This document shows, piece after piece, positions 39,331 through 47,386 of a stretch of DNA of 47,455 bases. Location: the NCBI GenBank assembly GCA_964362915.1, contig CAYIGH010000005.1, positions 1-47,455 of the forward strand. The letters are read 5' to 3'. The notes under the pieces are model-generated. The model saw only the letters and a list, made by a program, of their open reading frames with translations. It was not told where the DNA came from and did not search any database. The stretch comes from JAUSIK01 sp964362915 (lineage in GTDB: Archaea; Nanobdellota; Nanobdellia; Pacearchaeales; GW2011-AR1). The position numbers and the translations under genes were made by a program. Position 1 is the stretch's first letter, and every line of letters starts with the position of its first letter.

Positions 39331-42300
39331 TTACTCATCCTTTTTAGCGCGTTTCTTCGCTTCTTTATCGCCTTCTCTTACTAAAGGCCCGGTAATTTTA
39401 ACAAGCAATCCTGGCAGGCCAGTTCCAACCGGAATTGGTTGATTCAATAGAATATTCTCAATTACCGAGTTCAATTCTTCCTTAGCCCCTTTTAATGTTG
39501 CACCAATAAACTGTTTATCAGGAGTCTCGAATGTCGCCCTAGCTAAAATACTTGCTTTATCAGAAATAATTCCCATTCTTGTAACTCCCTTGACGCTTCC
39601 CCCAACAGTCATTGCATCAGCGATTAATTTAATATGCCTTATATTTATGTCCAATCCTTGTGTTTCTATGACTTTCTTTATTTCATTTATTATAGTTTGT
39701 CTTGCCGCCTCTATACCAAAAACATTCATAACATCATGAATATCATTAGAAGTAACTCTTTCCGAGTCAATTTCTTTTAGCTTAATTATATCTTTTAAAT
39801 TAGATCCGGCTGTTCGAATAATATACTCTCTTCCAGAGTGCGCTACCAAAACCTGGGCAATGCCTTTAACACCAGAAATAATTGTCTTCTTCAATTTTTC
39901 CTTTAATTTATATATTGCCTTAAAATCAATATCAGATGCATCAACGCCAATCTTTAATTCCCCCACTCTAACTTTAAATTCTTTCTCTTTCAATTTCTCT
40001 GCAATTGTCTGCACACCAACATGAAAATTCTTTAATGCTTTTGAATCCAGCAAAATGTCTATTTTCTTATTTGCGAAATCTATCTTTATTTCAGATAAGA
40101 CCTCTTGCAGTTTAACTTCCTTTATCTTCTCAGCAACTGTTTTTGCATCCTTTTCATTATTATAATCTTTTTTCAGATAAATTTCCATTAAAGGTGTAGA
40201 GGGCTGTTTTCTTGCATCTATAATCTCGATTAAACGGGGAAGACCCTGTGTAACTTGCATCTGAGCAACTCCTGCATGGTGGAAAACATTCAGCACCATC
40301 TGGGTAGAAGCTTCTCCAAATGATTGCGCTGTTACTACCCCAACAGCCTCTCCTGGAGAGACTTTGTTATCATGAAGATGCAGCTTAGCAACATCCTTGC
40401 CGTCATCTCCATACTGGAATTGTATAATATGCTCTGAAGCATCTCTTACTGTTCCGTCATATTCAACTTTCAAATCCTGCAATGCATAAATCAATCTTCT
40501 ATAAAGGTATCCGGATTTAGGCGTTCTTAATGCAGTATCCATTAAACTATCTCTTCCAGTAATTGCTCCAAAGAAGAATTCGCTTGGCTGCAATCCCTTG
40601 AAATAAGATGATTTAATGAAACCTCTTGCCTCTGGTCCAAGATCTCCTCTTTTAAAGAAAGACAAAGTTCTGTTATTATATCCAAAACTTATTCTTTTTC
40701 CAGCAAGTGCCTGCTGCCCAACACAGCATCCGATTTGACCTATGTTTAGTAAACTTCCCTTTGCCCCAGGAGCAATCATCTTATAAACCTCGCTTTCTAT
40801 CGGGAAATGCTCTTTTAGAATATTTCCTATTTCTGTTCTAACCTCATTTAAAATTTGAAGTATCTGAATTTCCCTGGATTCTTCCAGTGTTTTTCCAGGC
40901 ATGGCTTTAATTTTCCCGCTGCCATAATCTTCAATAACTTCTTTAGCCTTTACTTCAGCTTTAGAAATAATATTGGCTGTTATTTCTCTTATTTTATCAG
41001 AGACATTTAAGTCATCCAGCGACATGGTGTATCCTCTCTGCGTTAAATATTGCGTGCCTAATTTGAATGCCTTGTTTATGCAGTCAATAGTCACATCTCT
41101 CCCAAATTCTTTGTCCAAAATCTTAACCATGGCGCCTTCCTCTGCACCAAAGCTATTCTCGCTTGTTATAACGTTTGGAACATTTATGCTGGATCCTTTT
41201 GGAATTATCTGAGCATAAATTTCTTTTCCAGAAATCTTTTTCTTTTTAACAGAATTTACTATGTCCGCCGCGAATAATAGCTGATCAGCGAAATTTTTAT
41301 CAAATTCTTCCTTTGATAAAATGTAAGCTCCTGTAATGGCATCTGTTATTGTACCTACAAGATTCATATTATTTTTCGAAGAAATAATGTTATTGCTAAT
41401 ATTCAAAAGAACTTTAGCTTCAGATTGAGCTTCCTCTGTCTGCGGACTATGAATATTCATCTCATCTCCATCGAAGTCCGCATTATAGGGCGCAGCCGCA
41501 GCAGGATGCAATTTAAATGTTCTATCAGGCAACACTTTAACGCGATGGGCCATTAAACCCTGTTTATGTAATGTAGGGTGTCTGTTAAATAAAACTATGT
41601 CTCCATCTCTCAAATGCCTTTCAACCTTATAACCAGGTTGTAGTTCAGCACATATTTCTTCTTTCAAGTCTTCAGTGACTCTTTTCCTCCTGCCATCTAT
41701 TCTTATTATGTAATTAGCTCCAGGATATATATCTCCTCTTTTTATAATATCCTTTATATACTCTATATTATTGCTGGTGACAGACTCAGCAACAGTAATA
41801 ACCTTAGCAATTTCCAAAGGCACGCCAATTTCATCAATTTTTAAATAAGGATCAGGGGAAATAACAGTTCTAGCAGAATAATTGACTCTTTTACCAGCTA
41901 AATTAGCCCTAATTCTTCCTTCCTTCCCTTTTATTCTCTCTGTAATAGTTTTCAAAGGCTGTCCAGACCTATGTCTTGCAGGAGGTATTCTTGATATATT
42001 ATTATCAAAGAAAGTAGTTATATGATATTGCAATAAATCCCATAAATCTTCTATTATAACTTCAGGTGCTCCCGCATTCAGATTCTCCCATAGTCTTTGA
42101 TTTGCTCTTATAATATCAGATAATTTGTGTGTAATATCATCTTCACTTCTCGTGCCTTCTTCAAGCGTGATACTTGGCCTTACAGTTACAGAAGGAACTA
42201 ATAATAAAGATATAACTGCCCATTCAGGCCTAGCAGTCTTTGGATTTATCCCTGTTTTTTTTAATTCCTCATCGGAAATCTTAACAATCCTATCCCTAAC

Positions 42301-42786
42301 TTCAATAGGGCTTATTCTTCTTTTTCCTATCATAAATGTAGTTGGTTTCTCAAGTTTTACTCTTTCTATTGCCTCATTGCAATGAGGGCATCTTTTTGCA
42401 TCCCTGGCTTTTTTAGCCCGTTCACTAGGAGTATAGTTTAGTTGTTTCTCTTCAGTCAAAGTTAATTTGCCGCAACTAGGGCAATAACTTCTTAGGCAGT
42501 GCTCAATTAATTGAATATACTTTATATGAAATATAGGCCTCGCTAATTCGATACTTCCAGGATGTCCAGGGCATTCTTTCACTCTTTTTCCACAAGTCCT
42601 GCATCTTACTCCAGGATCAATAGCACCAAGTCTCAGATCCATTAATCCTCCATCAACAGGGAATCCATCTATGTCATATAATTCTGGCGTTACTATCTTG
42701 GCAGAACTTAATTTCTTGATTTGTTCAGGGCTAAGTAAGCTGAATCCCAAAGATTTTACCTGCTTTCTAAAATTTTCCATTTTCAT
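39331..42786 (-). CDS. rpoA: RNA polymerase subunit A, A' and A'' fused
   Basis: 1151 aa covering both archaeal large-subunit halves in one chain. The A' part has zinc motifs CRTCGKRVKECPGHPG and CPSCG...CPHC, the clamp/lid region GKRVNYSARTVISPDPYLKIDEIGVP, and the catalytic Mg2+ loop NADFDGDEMNIH (~430). The bridge-helix/trigger-loop region and the A'' start lie in HLHDNKVSPGEAVGVVTAQSFGEASTQMVLNVFHHAGVA (~795-835), with no stop or restart at the junction. It is the catalytic subunit for DNA-dependent RNA synthesis. Usual A' plus A'' total is ~1250-1280 aa, so it is somewhat shortened. The DNA between rpoB and rpoA includes a tandem duplication. Confidence 0.97.
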   Translation of the reverse strand: MKMENFRKQVKSLGFSLLSPEQIKKLSSAKIVTPELYDIDGFPVDGGLMDLRLGAIDPGVRCRTCGKRVKECPGHPGSIELARPIFHIKYIQLIEHCLRSYCPSCGKLTLTEEKQLNYTPSERAKKARDAKRCPHCNEAIERVKLEKPTTFMIGKRRISPIEVRDRIVKISDEELKKTGINPKTARPEWAVISLLLVPSVTVRPSITLEEGTRSEDDITHKLSDIIRANQRLWENLNAGAPEVIIEDLWDLLQYHITTFFDNNISRIPPARHRSGQPLKTITERIKGKEGRIRANLAGKRVNYSARTVISPDPYLKIDEIGVPLEIAKVITVAESVTSNNIEYIKDIIKRGDIYPGANYIIRIDGRRKRVTEDLKEEICAELQPGYKVERHLRDGDIVLFNRHPTLHKQGLMAHRVKVLPDRTFKLHPAAAAPYNADFDGDEMNIHSPQTEEAQSEAKVLLNISNNIISSKNNMNLVGTITDAITGAYILSKEEFDKNFADQLLFAADIVNSVKKKKISGKEIYAQIIPKGSSINVPNVITSENSFGAEEGAMVKILDKEFGRDVTIDCINKAFKLGTQYLTQRGYTMSLDDLNVSDKIREITANIISKAEVKAKEVIEDYGSGKIKAMPGKTLEESREIQILQILNEVRTEIGNILKEHFPIESEVYKMIAPGAKGSLLNIGQIGCCVGQQALAGKRISFGYNNRTLSFFKRGDLGPEARGFIKSSYFKGLQPSEFFFGAITGRDSLMDTALRTPKSGYLYRRLIYALQDLKVEYDGTVRDASEHIIQFQYGDDGKDVAKLHLHDNKVSPGEAVGVVTAQSFGEASTQMVLNVFHHAGVAQMQVTQGLPRLIEIIDARKQPSTPLMEIYLKKDYNNEKDAKTVAEKIKEVKLQEVLSEIKIDFANKKIDILLDSKALKNFHVGVQTIAEKLKEKEFKVRVGELKIGVDASDIDFKAIYKLKEKLKKTIISGVKGIAQVLVAHSGREYIIRTAGSNLKDIIKLKEIDSERVTSNDIHDVMNVFGIEAARQTIINEIKKVIETQGLDINIRHIKLIADAMTVGGSVKGVTRMGIISDKASILARATFETPDKQFIGATLKGAKEELNSVIENILLNQPIPVGTGLPGLLVKITGPLVREGDKEAKKRAKKDE

Positions 42787-42842
42787 TTTATGCTCCTCTG
42801 ATAAGTAATATACAAATCTTGATAATTATAATATAACTCCAT

Positions 42843-42959
42843 CATACCATTTTTAGATTTAGCAACTTCTCTTTCCTGCCCCCTATCAATATTTCTTCTT
42901 TCCTGCCCCCTATCAATATTTCTTCTTTCTTCCATTAATTTATTATTATATCTTTTCAT
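42843..42959 (-). CDS. Possible 38-aa ORF between rpoB and rpoA (weak)
   Basis: Starts 1 nt after the rpoB stop (TAA-A-ATG). It encodes MKRYNNKLMEERRNIDRGQE and then EEILIGGRKEKLLNLKMV before a TGA. A 26-bp tandem duplication lies within it and changes the frame downstream. After the TGA the frame stays open for 18 more codons to the ATGA at the rpoA start. It may be a decayed gene or simply a spacer. Confidence 0.3.
42875..42926. repeat. Perfect 26-bp tandem duplication between rpoB and rpoA
   Basis: 42875-42900 and 42901-42926 are identical (each begins TCCTGCCCCC on the plus strand). The unit length is not a multiple of three, so it shifts any reading frame through it. No other tandem repeats of this size were seen in the window. 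Confidence 0.9.
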
Positions 42960-42960
42960 T

Positions 42961-45900
42961 TTATCGCTCGTATTTATTCTTCAAGCTGAATTTAGTTAAT
43001 ATACCAAGCCCTAACAACTCATCAACTAGTAACTTGAATGCATATGAAATCTCAACTGGATCTGATTCATTGCCGCCGCATAATTGACAAGGAGTTTTAT
43101 TTCTTATAATATCTTCATAAGTCATATTCCCGCAATCTTTGCAAATATAAATTACTGTTTTATCAGAACTATATCTTTCCTTCAAAAGCAATGATGCCCC
43201 ATGTCCAGCAAGCGCCTGTTGCTCCATTTCTCCCAATCTTAAACCTCCCCCCTTTGCTCTTCCTTCAATTGGTTGTCTTGTTAATAATGTAACTTTTCCA
43301 GAAGCCCTTGCGTGTAATAAATTCTTTACCATTCTTACTAACTTCAAATAGTACATATTCCCAATATAAATTTGCGCCTTCATCTTTTTCCCGCTAACAC
43401 CATCATATAGCACTTCTTTTCCATTAGGCCTGAATCCCATTTCCTTAAGTTGAGTCTTTAGCTCATCGACACCCTGTCCGCTGAATGGAGTACCATCAAT
43501 AATCCTTCCACTTGCACCTGCTGTTTTGCCTGCTAATAACTCTATCAAATATCCAACAGACATTCTGCTTGGAATTCCGTGCGGATTAAACATTAGGTCC
43601 GGCTTTACCCCTCTTCTCGTAAATGGAATATCCCGCGAATCAGCAATTAGTCCAACAACTCCTTTTTGTCCATGGGGTGCAGAATATTTGTCTCCAGGCT
43701 CAGGCAATCTTTCATCTCGTGTTCTTATTTGAATTACTCTATCTCCTTCCCCATTTATAGTTATAAAAACAGCATCAACAATGCCCTGCTCTTCTTGCCT
43801 TATTGCCACACTGGCCTCTTTTTTCGCCTGTATACTAATATCTCTTGCCTCACTCAAAAATTTAGGAGGCGTTACTTTACCTATAACAACATCCCCTGAC
43901 TTCATATAAGCTTCTGGATATACTATTCCATCGTCTTCTAAAAATCTATAAGATTGTTCAGTTCTATATCCAGAAACATCTTTATCAGGAATACTAATCT
44001 GATCACTCAAACATCCAGGATATTGTAATTCAGTTGCGACATAAGGCCTGAAAAATGTACTTCTTCCCATTCCTCTATCAACACTGTCTTTACTAAGCAC
44101 GATAGCATCTTCCATATTATATCCTTCATAAGGCATAATTGCAACTATGATATTTTGGCCTGAAGGATATATTTCAAGTGTGTCATAAATAAAGCTCCTT
44201 ACAAGAGGCTTTTGCGGATAGTGTAATATGGAGACGTTGCTATCTAATCTTAGTAGATAATTAGCAGCATAAATTCCCAAACTCTGCTTGAGTGTTTTAC
44301 TTCCCTTATTAAGTCTCGAGCTCTGATCATGATTGGCATAGGGTACGAGACTGGTTATCAATCCAAACAAATCTACAGGATGTATCTTTAAATGCGTATG
44401 TTCCGCGGTAATATCCTCAACTCTGTTAGCAATAAGAGCATTATCTTCCTCTGCAGCATCTATATACTCAATAATACCTTGTCCAATCAAATCTTTCCAT
44501 GTAATCTTTCCTTCATTTAATTCAATCAAGTGCTCATCTCTCAGTTTACTGGCACCATCTTCTACAACAAGCAATGGCCTCAAGACTCTCCCGACCTCAG
44601 TTGAGATAGTAACTTGATCAAGAATTTCATCATATCTCACACTTAATTCCTCTGGCAATTCATTTCTTCGTCTCATAACTCTGACTACTTTGGCAAAGTC
44701 ATAAGGATTTGCCACAAAACCTATAAATCTTCCATTAAAGAATACATCCTTCCCTTTTTCTTCCATTAAACCAATATTTCTAAGGTTTTTTAATATCATC
44801 TTCTCATCAAAACTTACCTCAGTAGAAACCTTGGCAAGCAAAGCCAGATTCTTCCTTAATCCAATTTCTATGCCTTCAGGAGTTTCTGTTGGACAGAATC
44901 TGCCATAGTGAGTAGGATGCAATGTCCTGGCAGCGAAATTTTCTTGTTCTCCAGGCAACAGACTAGTAACCCTTTGCAACTGAGATAAAGCAGCAAGATA
45001 ATTATTCTTCTCCATATTTTGAGTAACACCAGATTTCTCCCCGATCCAGCTTCCAGTTGCAATTGCGCTCTCAATTCTATGCGAGAACAAAGTAGATTTT
45101 GATATGGTCTTTAAAGAGTAGAACTTCTTTCGTTTAGAAACTTTTTGCAAAGAATATTGTATGTCTCTAATAAGTATTCCAAAATTAACCCTAAATAGAT
45201 CAGCCATTAAATCACCAGAAAGCTTAACCCTTTTATTGGCATAATGGTCTTTATCAGTCCTTATTCTCTTGTCATCTTTCGCTCTCAGATATAGTCTTAT
45301 GAACCTGCATAATGAGATGGCTTTTTCATTTCTAGAACTCTTGTCCATTCCTATATGAGTAAGAAAAAATGAGTCTATCCTTTGTTTAACTCTATCAAGA
45401 ATTTCCTTCTTTGTTCCCTGTATACCTGATTTTTCAGCTATATATAACATAGCATCATCAAAACTCTGAATATTAGTAAATTCATATAAATTAACAATTA
45501 AGCAATCATTCTCATAATCGATATTTTTTGCTATATCAGATTCTTTAATTATACCAAGTGCTTTTAATAAAACTACTGCAGGAATATTTCTCAATCTGCT
45601 AAAAGTTAATTCTAATATTCCCTCATTTGTTTCAGATATAGTTGTTGGTATCCTGTAAGAGCCCCTTTGAGAAAATATTCTCAATGTTAGCCCTTGTCTG
45701 CCTTCTTCTATAAATGGCTGATTCGGTGCCAAATCTTCAGACATAACAATGACTCTCTCGTTGCCATTAATAATGAAATATCCCCCAGGATCAAGAGGAT
45801 CCATTAAATTCTCCTTTAATTCTTCCCTGTTCATTCCTCTTGTGGTGCAAGCAGAACTTCTTACCATTATAGGTATTCTTCCAATTTCGACCTCTGCATC

Positions 45901-46209
45901 ATCTGTTTGATCGCCATATTTTACACCTAAATCAATAAAAACAGGGGCAGAATAAGTTAGATTCCTTATTTTAGCAACCATTGGCGTAAGAACAGATGAA
46001 CTGCCATCAGCTTCGATTATATTGGGCCCTCCAATCTTTACTTTTCCTATTTTTATCTCAATGTCTTCATGAGTTAGAGAGTCATTGATTTCACTTACTA
46101 TATTTTGTAATTTATTCTCAAGAAAATTATTAAAGGATAAGATATTAGACTCTACAAGAGAGTGCTGTTTCAGATATTTCTCAACTAAAATATTTTCTTT
46201 TCTCCCCAT
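42961..46209 (-). CDS. rpoB: RNA polymerase subunit B (fused)
   Basis: 1082 aa, single chain, so B' and B'' are not split. Motifs: PGGYFIINGNERVIVMSED (~190), HPTHYGRFCPTETPEGIEIGLRKNL, EGYNMEDAIVLSKDSVDRGMGRSTFFR, GQKGVVGLIADSRDIPFTRRGVKPDLMFNPHGIPSRMSVG (~855-890), GLRLGEMEQQALAGHGAS, and C-terminal zinc ligands CKDCGN...CQLCGG. It forms the other half of the RNAP active cleft. Starts on a 1-nt overlap with rpoH (TAATG). Confidence 0.97.
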   Translation of the reverse strand: MGRKENILVEKYLKQHSLVESNILSFNNFLENKLQNIVSEINDSLTHEDIEIKIGKVKIGGPNIIEADGSSSVLTPMVAKIRNLTYSAPVFIDLGVKYGDQTDDAEVEIGRIPIMVRSSACTTRGMNREELKENLMDPLDPGGYFIINGNERVIVMSEDLAPNQPFIEEGRQGLTLRIFSQRGSYRIPTTISETNEGILELTFSRLRNIPAVVLLKALGIIKESDIAKNIDYENDCLIVNLYEFTNIQSFDDAMLYIAEKSGIQGTKKEILDRVKQRIDSFFLTHIGMDKSSRNEKAISLCRFIRLYLRAKDDKRIRTDKDHYANKRVKLSGDLMADLFRVNFGILIRDIQYSLQKVSKRKKFYSLKTISKSTLFSHRIESAIATGSWIGEKSGVTQNMEKNNYLAALSQLQRVTSLLPGEQENFAARTLHPTHYGRFCPTETPEGIEIGLRKNLALLAKVSTEVSFDEKMILKNLRNIGLMEEKGKDVFFNGRFIGFVANPYDFAKVVRVMRRRNELPEELSVRYDEILDQVTISTEVGRVLRPLLVVEDGASKLRDEHLIELNEGKITWKDLIGQGIIEYIDAAEEDNALIANRVEDITAEHTHLKIHPVDLFGLITSLVPYANHDQSSRLNKGSKTLKQSLGIYAANYLLRLDSNVSILHYPQKPLVRSFIYDTLEIYPSGQNIIVAIMPYEGYNMEDAIVLSKDSVDRGMGRSTFFRPYVATELQYPGCLSDQISIPDKDVSGYRTEQSYRFLEDDGIVYPEAYMKSGDVVIGKVTPPKFLSEARDISIQAKKEASVAIRQEEQGIVDAVFITINGEGDRVIQIRTRDERLPEPGDKYSAPHGQKGVVGLIADSRDIPFTRRGVKPDLMFNPHGIPSRMSVGYLIELLAGKTAGASGRIIDGTPFSGQGVDELKTQLKEMGFRPNGKEVLYDGVSGKKMKAQIYIGNMYYLKLVRMVKNLLHARASGKVTLLTRQPIEGRAKGGGLRLGEMEQQALAGHGASLLLKERYSSDKTVIYICKDCGNMTYEDIIRNKTPCQLCGGNESDPVEISYAFKLLVDELLGLGILTKFSLKNKYER

Positions 46210-46415
46210 TATACAACAACTCTAAAATATAAGTTAATTTTATCTTCCTCCTTTCTCTCTATTTTAATGACATCTCCCTTTGAACATCCTTCTGGAAGAG
46301 CAAGGTCACCAAGTTTTATAATAGGCAGTTGCGAAACAGAAATATTATATCTAACTAATAATTTTTTTACTTCTTCTGGTTTCAACTTAGTATGTTTTGG
46401 CTGTAGGACGTGCAT
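46209..46415 (-). CDS. rpoH: RNA polymerase subunit H (Rpb5 C-terminal homologue)
   Basis: 68 aa. HVLQPKHTKLKPEEVKKLLVRYNISVSQLPIIKLGDLAL is the conserved Rpb5/RpoH assembly domain, here the entire protein as usual in archaea. First gene of the leftward operon; the TAATG overlap couples it to rpoB. TATA-like ATTTAAAAAG (46487-46496, minus strand) would give a ~50-nt leader; a weaker CTTTTATTAT lies nearer. Confidence 0.95.
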   Translation of the reverse strand: MHVLQPKHTKLKPEEVKKLLVRYNISVSQLPIIKLGDLALPEGCSKGDVIKIERKEEDKINLYFRVVV

Positions 46416-46550
46416 AGGGCTATATCTGCAGACTCTGAAAATTTAGTTTTCTACTACAAGATAATAAAAGATGAGTGTAAAACTGGCTTTTTAAATCTTT
46501 CCTTGGTTTTCTATTTAACCAAAGTATTAATAAAAATGAAGAATAATAAA

Positions 46551-46601
46551 AAATGGCACCGACGGGAGGGCATCATGAGTGATATACTTCCCATTAATCT
46601 G
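46551..46601. repeat. 51-nt hairpin repeat, copy 1
   Basis: AAATGGCACCGACGGGAGGG then CATCATGAGTGATATACTTC, ending near ATCTG. It is 41/51 identical without gaps to 47310-47360. It folds as GGGAG and ATCA/TGAT arms with several G-U or mismatched positions and overlaps the last 8 nt of the PIN gene. On the minus strand the hairpin is followed by a six-T run, so it could also terminate that gene. Confidence 0.75.
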
Positions 46602-47013
46602 AATTTCTTATTGTTTTGATGATATCCTCTGTTTTCCAAATTTTAATTTTCTTTTGTTGTTGAAAATGCTTGTCATCACTCCAAATTGAGCAACCATATG
46701 CTAACGCCGTTGCAATAACTGGAACATCATCTTTGTCTATCTTGCCTATTATTTCTTCAGCTTCGCTCAAAAAAGGCAAAATCCTATTTGATTTGACAAT
46801 GCTAAAATAACTGCTTAATTTAGAAATCAAGGTTTCGAATTCCTCTTCAGATAATCCAGATTTTTCAAGCAATTCTTCTTTATGCTCTTCTATTTCTTGG
46901 AAATGAACTTCTGGAACAAGAAGCTTGTAGGGGCTATTTACTAGGAGTTCCCTCATCTTACTATCTCTTAACAAAGCTGCAATAAGAATATTAGCATCAA
47001 TAACGATGTTCAT
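46594..47013 (-). CDS. PIN-domain toxin, VapC-like
   Basis: 139 aa. The PIN acidic residues are in place: D6 in IVIDANIL, E42 or nearby in HFQEIEEHKEE, D95/D96 in DKDDVPVIATAL, D113/D114 in IWSDDKHF. Mg-dependent RNase expected. Starts inside the last 17 nt of the antitoxin-like gene, so the two are translationally coupled, as in VapBC systems. Its end is embedded in hairpin-repeat copy 1. Confidence 0.88.
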   Translation of the reverse strand: MNIVIDANILIAALLRDSKMRELLVNSPYKLLVPEVHFQEIEEHKEELLEKSGLSEEEFETLISKLSSYFSIVKSNRILPFLSEAEEIIGKIDKDDVPVIATALAYGCSIWSDDKHFQQQKKIKIWKTEDIIKTIRNSD

Positions 47014-47227
47014 GCAGCCTTTTGGCTGCAGATGCTTTTATACTTTTACTTATCGCTTCCACATCTTTTTCTGTAAGCTTGCTCTTTGAGACGATTCTAT
47101 TCATAATCTCGAGGTCATTTACTCTTTTCTCTATTGCCTGCCTTGCTACTTCACTCCAGCGTATCTCTGAAAATGCCTTCATTTTCTTTGCCAGTTCATC
47201 TGGTATGGCCAATGTCATATTTGTCAT
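46997..47227 (-). CDS. VapB-like antitoxin
   Basis: 76 aa. The N-terminal MTNMTLAIPDELAKKMKAFSEIRWSEVARQAIEKR is a ribbon-helix-helix (strand plus helix-turn-helix pair) for dimeric DNA binding. The C-terminal half (DVEAISKSIKASAAKRLHEH) is helical and would wrap the toxin. Leaderless start predicted from the TATA at 47248-47255. An inverted repeat overlapping that TATA is a natural autoregulatory operator. Confidence 0.85.
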   Translation of the reverse strand: MTNMTLAIPDELAKKMKAFSEIRWSEVARQAIEKRVNDLEIMNRIVSKSKLTEKDVEAISKSIKASAAKRLHEHRY

Positions 47228-47230
47228 ACA

Positions 47231-47254
47231 TAAATATGTGATAACACATATTTA
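47231..47254 (-). promoter_or_regulatory. Operator/promoter of the VapBC-like pair
   Basis: TAAATATGTG (47231-47240) and CACATATTTA (47245-47254) form a perfect 10-bp inverted repeat around ATAA. The minus-strand TATA TTTAAATA overlaps its distal arm, and the ATG at 47227 lies 4 nt past the near arm. Bound antitoxin dimers would block TBP/TFB access. Confidence 0.7.
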
Positions 47255-47276
47255 AAGTTTTTGGTTTTTAACCTTA

Positions 47277-47308
47277 CCCTTTACATTTTATTATTAAGTT
47301 GTAAAGGG
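47277..47308. repeat. 9-bp inverted repeat upstream of the VapBC-like promoter
   Basis: CCCTTTACA (47277-47285) pairs perfectly with TGTAAAGGG (47300-47308) around a 14-nt AT-rich loop. It abuts hairpin-repeat copy 2. Role unknown; it may terminate transcription coming from upstream or be part of the repeat element. Confidence 0.6.
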
Positions 47309-47309
47309 C

Positions 47310-47360
47310 AAATGGTCCCGACGGGAGGGTATCAAATGTGATACACTCCCCATGAAACTG
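47310..47360. repeat. 51-nt hairpin repeat, copy 2
   Basis: AAATGGTCCCGACGGGAGGG followed by TATCAAATGTGATACACTCC. It folds into a strong stem: GGGAG/CTCCC, a G-A mismatch, then GTATCA/TGATAC with an AATG loop. Same orientation as copy 1, 759 bp away; the VapBC-like pair lies between them. Confidence 0.75.
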
Positions 47361-47386
47361 GAATAAGAAGATATCGTCTTAACGAT

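Noticed and set aside
42783..42959. A 58-codon gene between rpoB and rpoA read through an in-frame TGA
   Set aside because: There is no sign elsewhere in the window that TGA is decoded as an amino acid; many genes here end in TGA. I keep only the weak 38-codon ORF and the duplication.
46551..47360. Reading the two 51-nt copies as a CRISPR remnant
   Set aside because: Only two copies, 759 bp apart with genes between them and imperfect identity; this fits a dispersed element, not an array.
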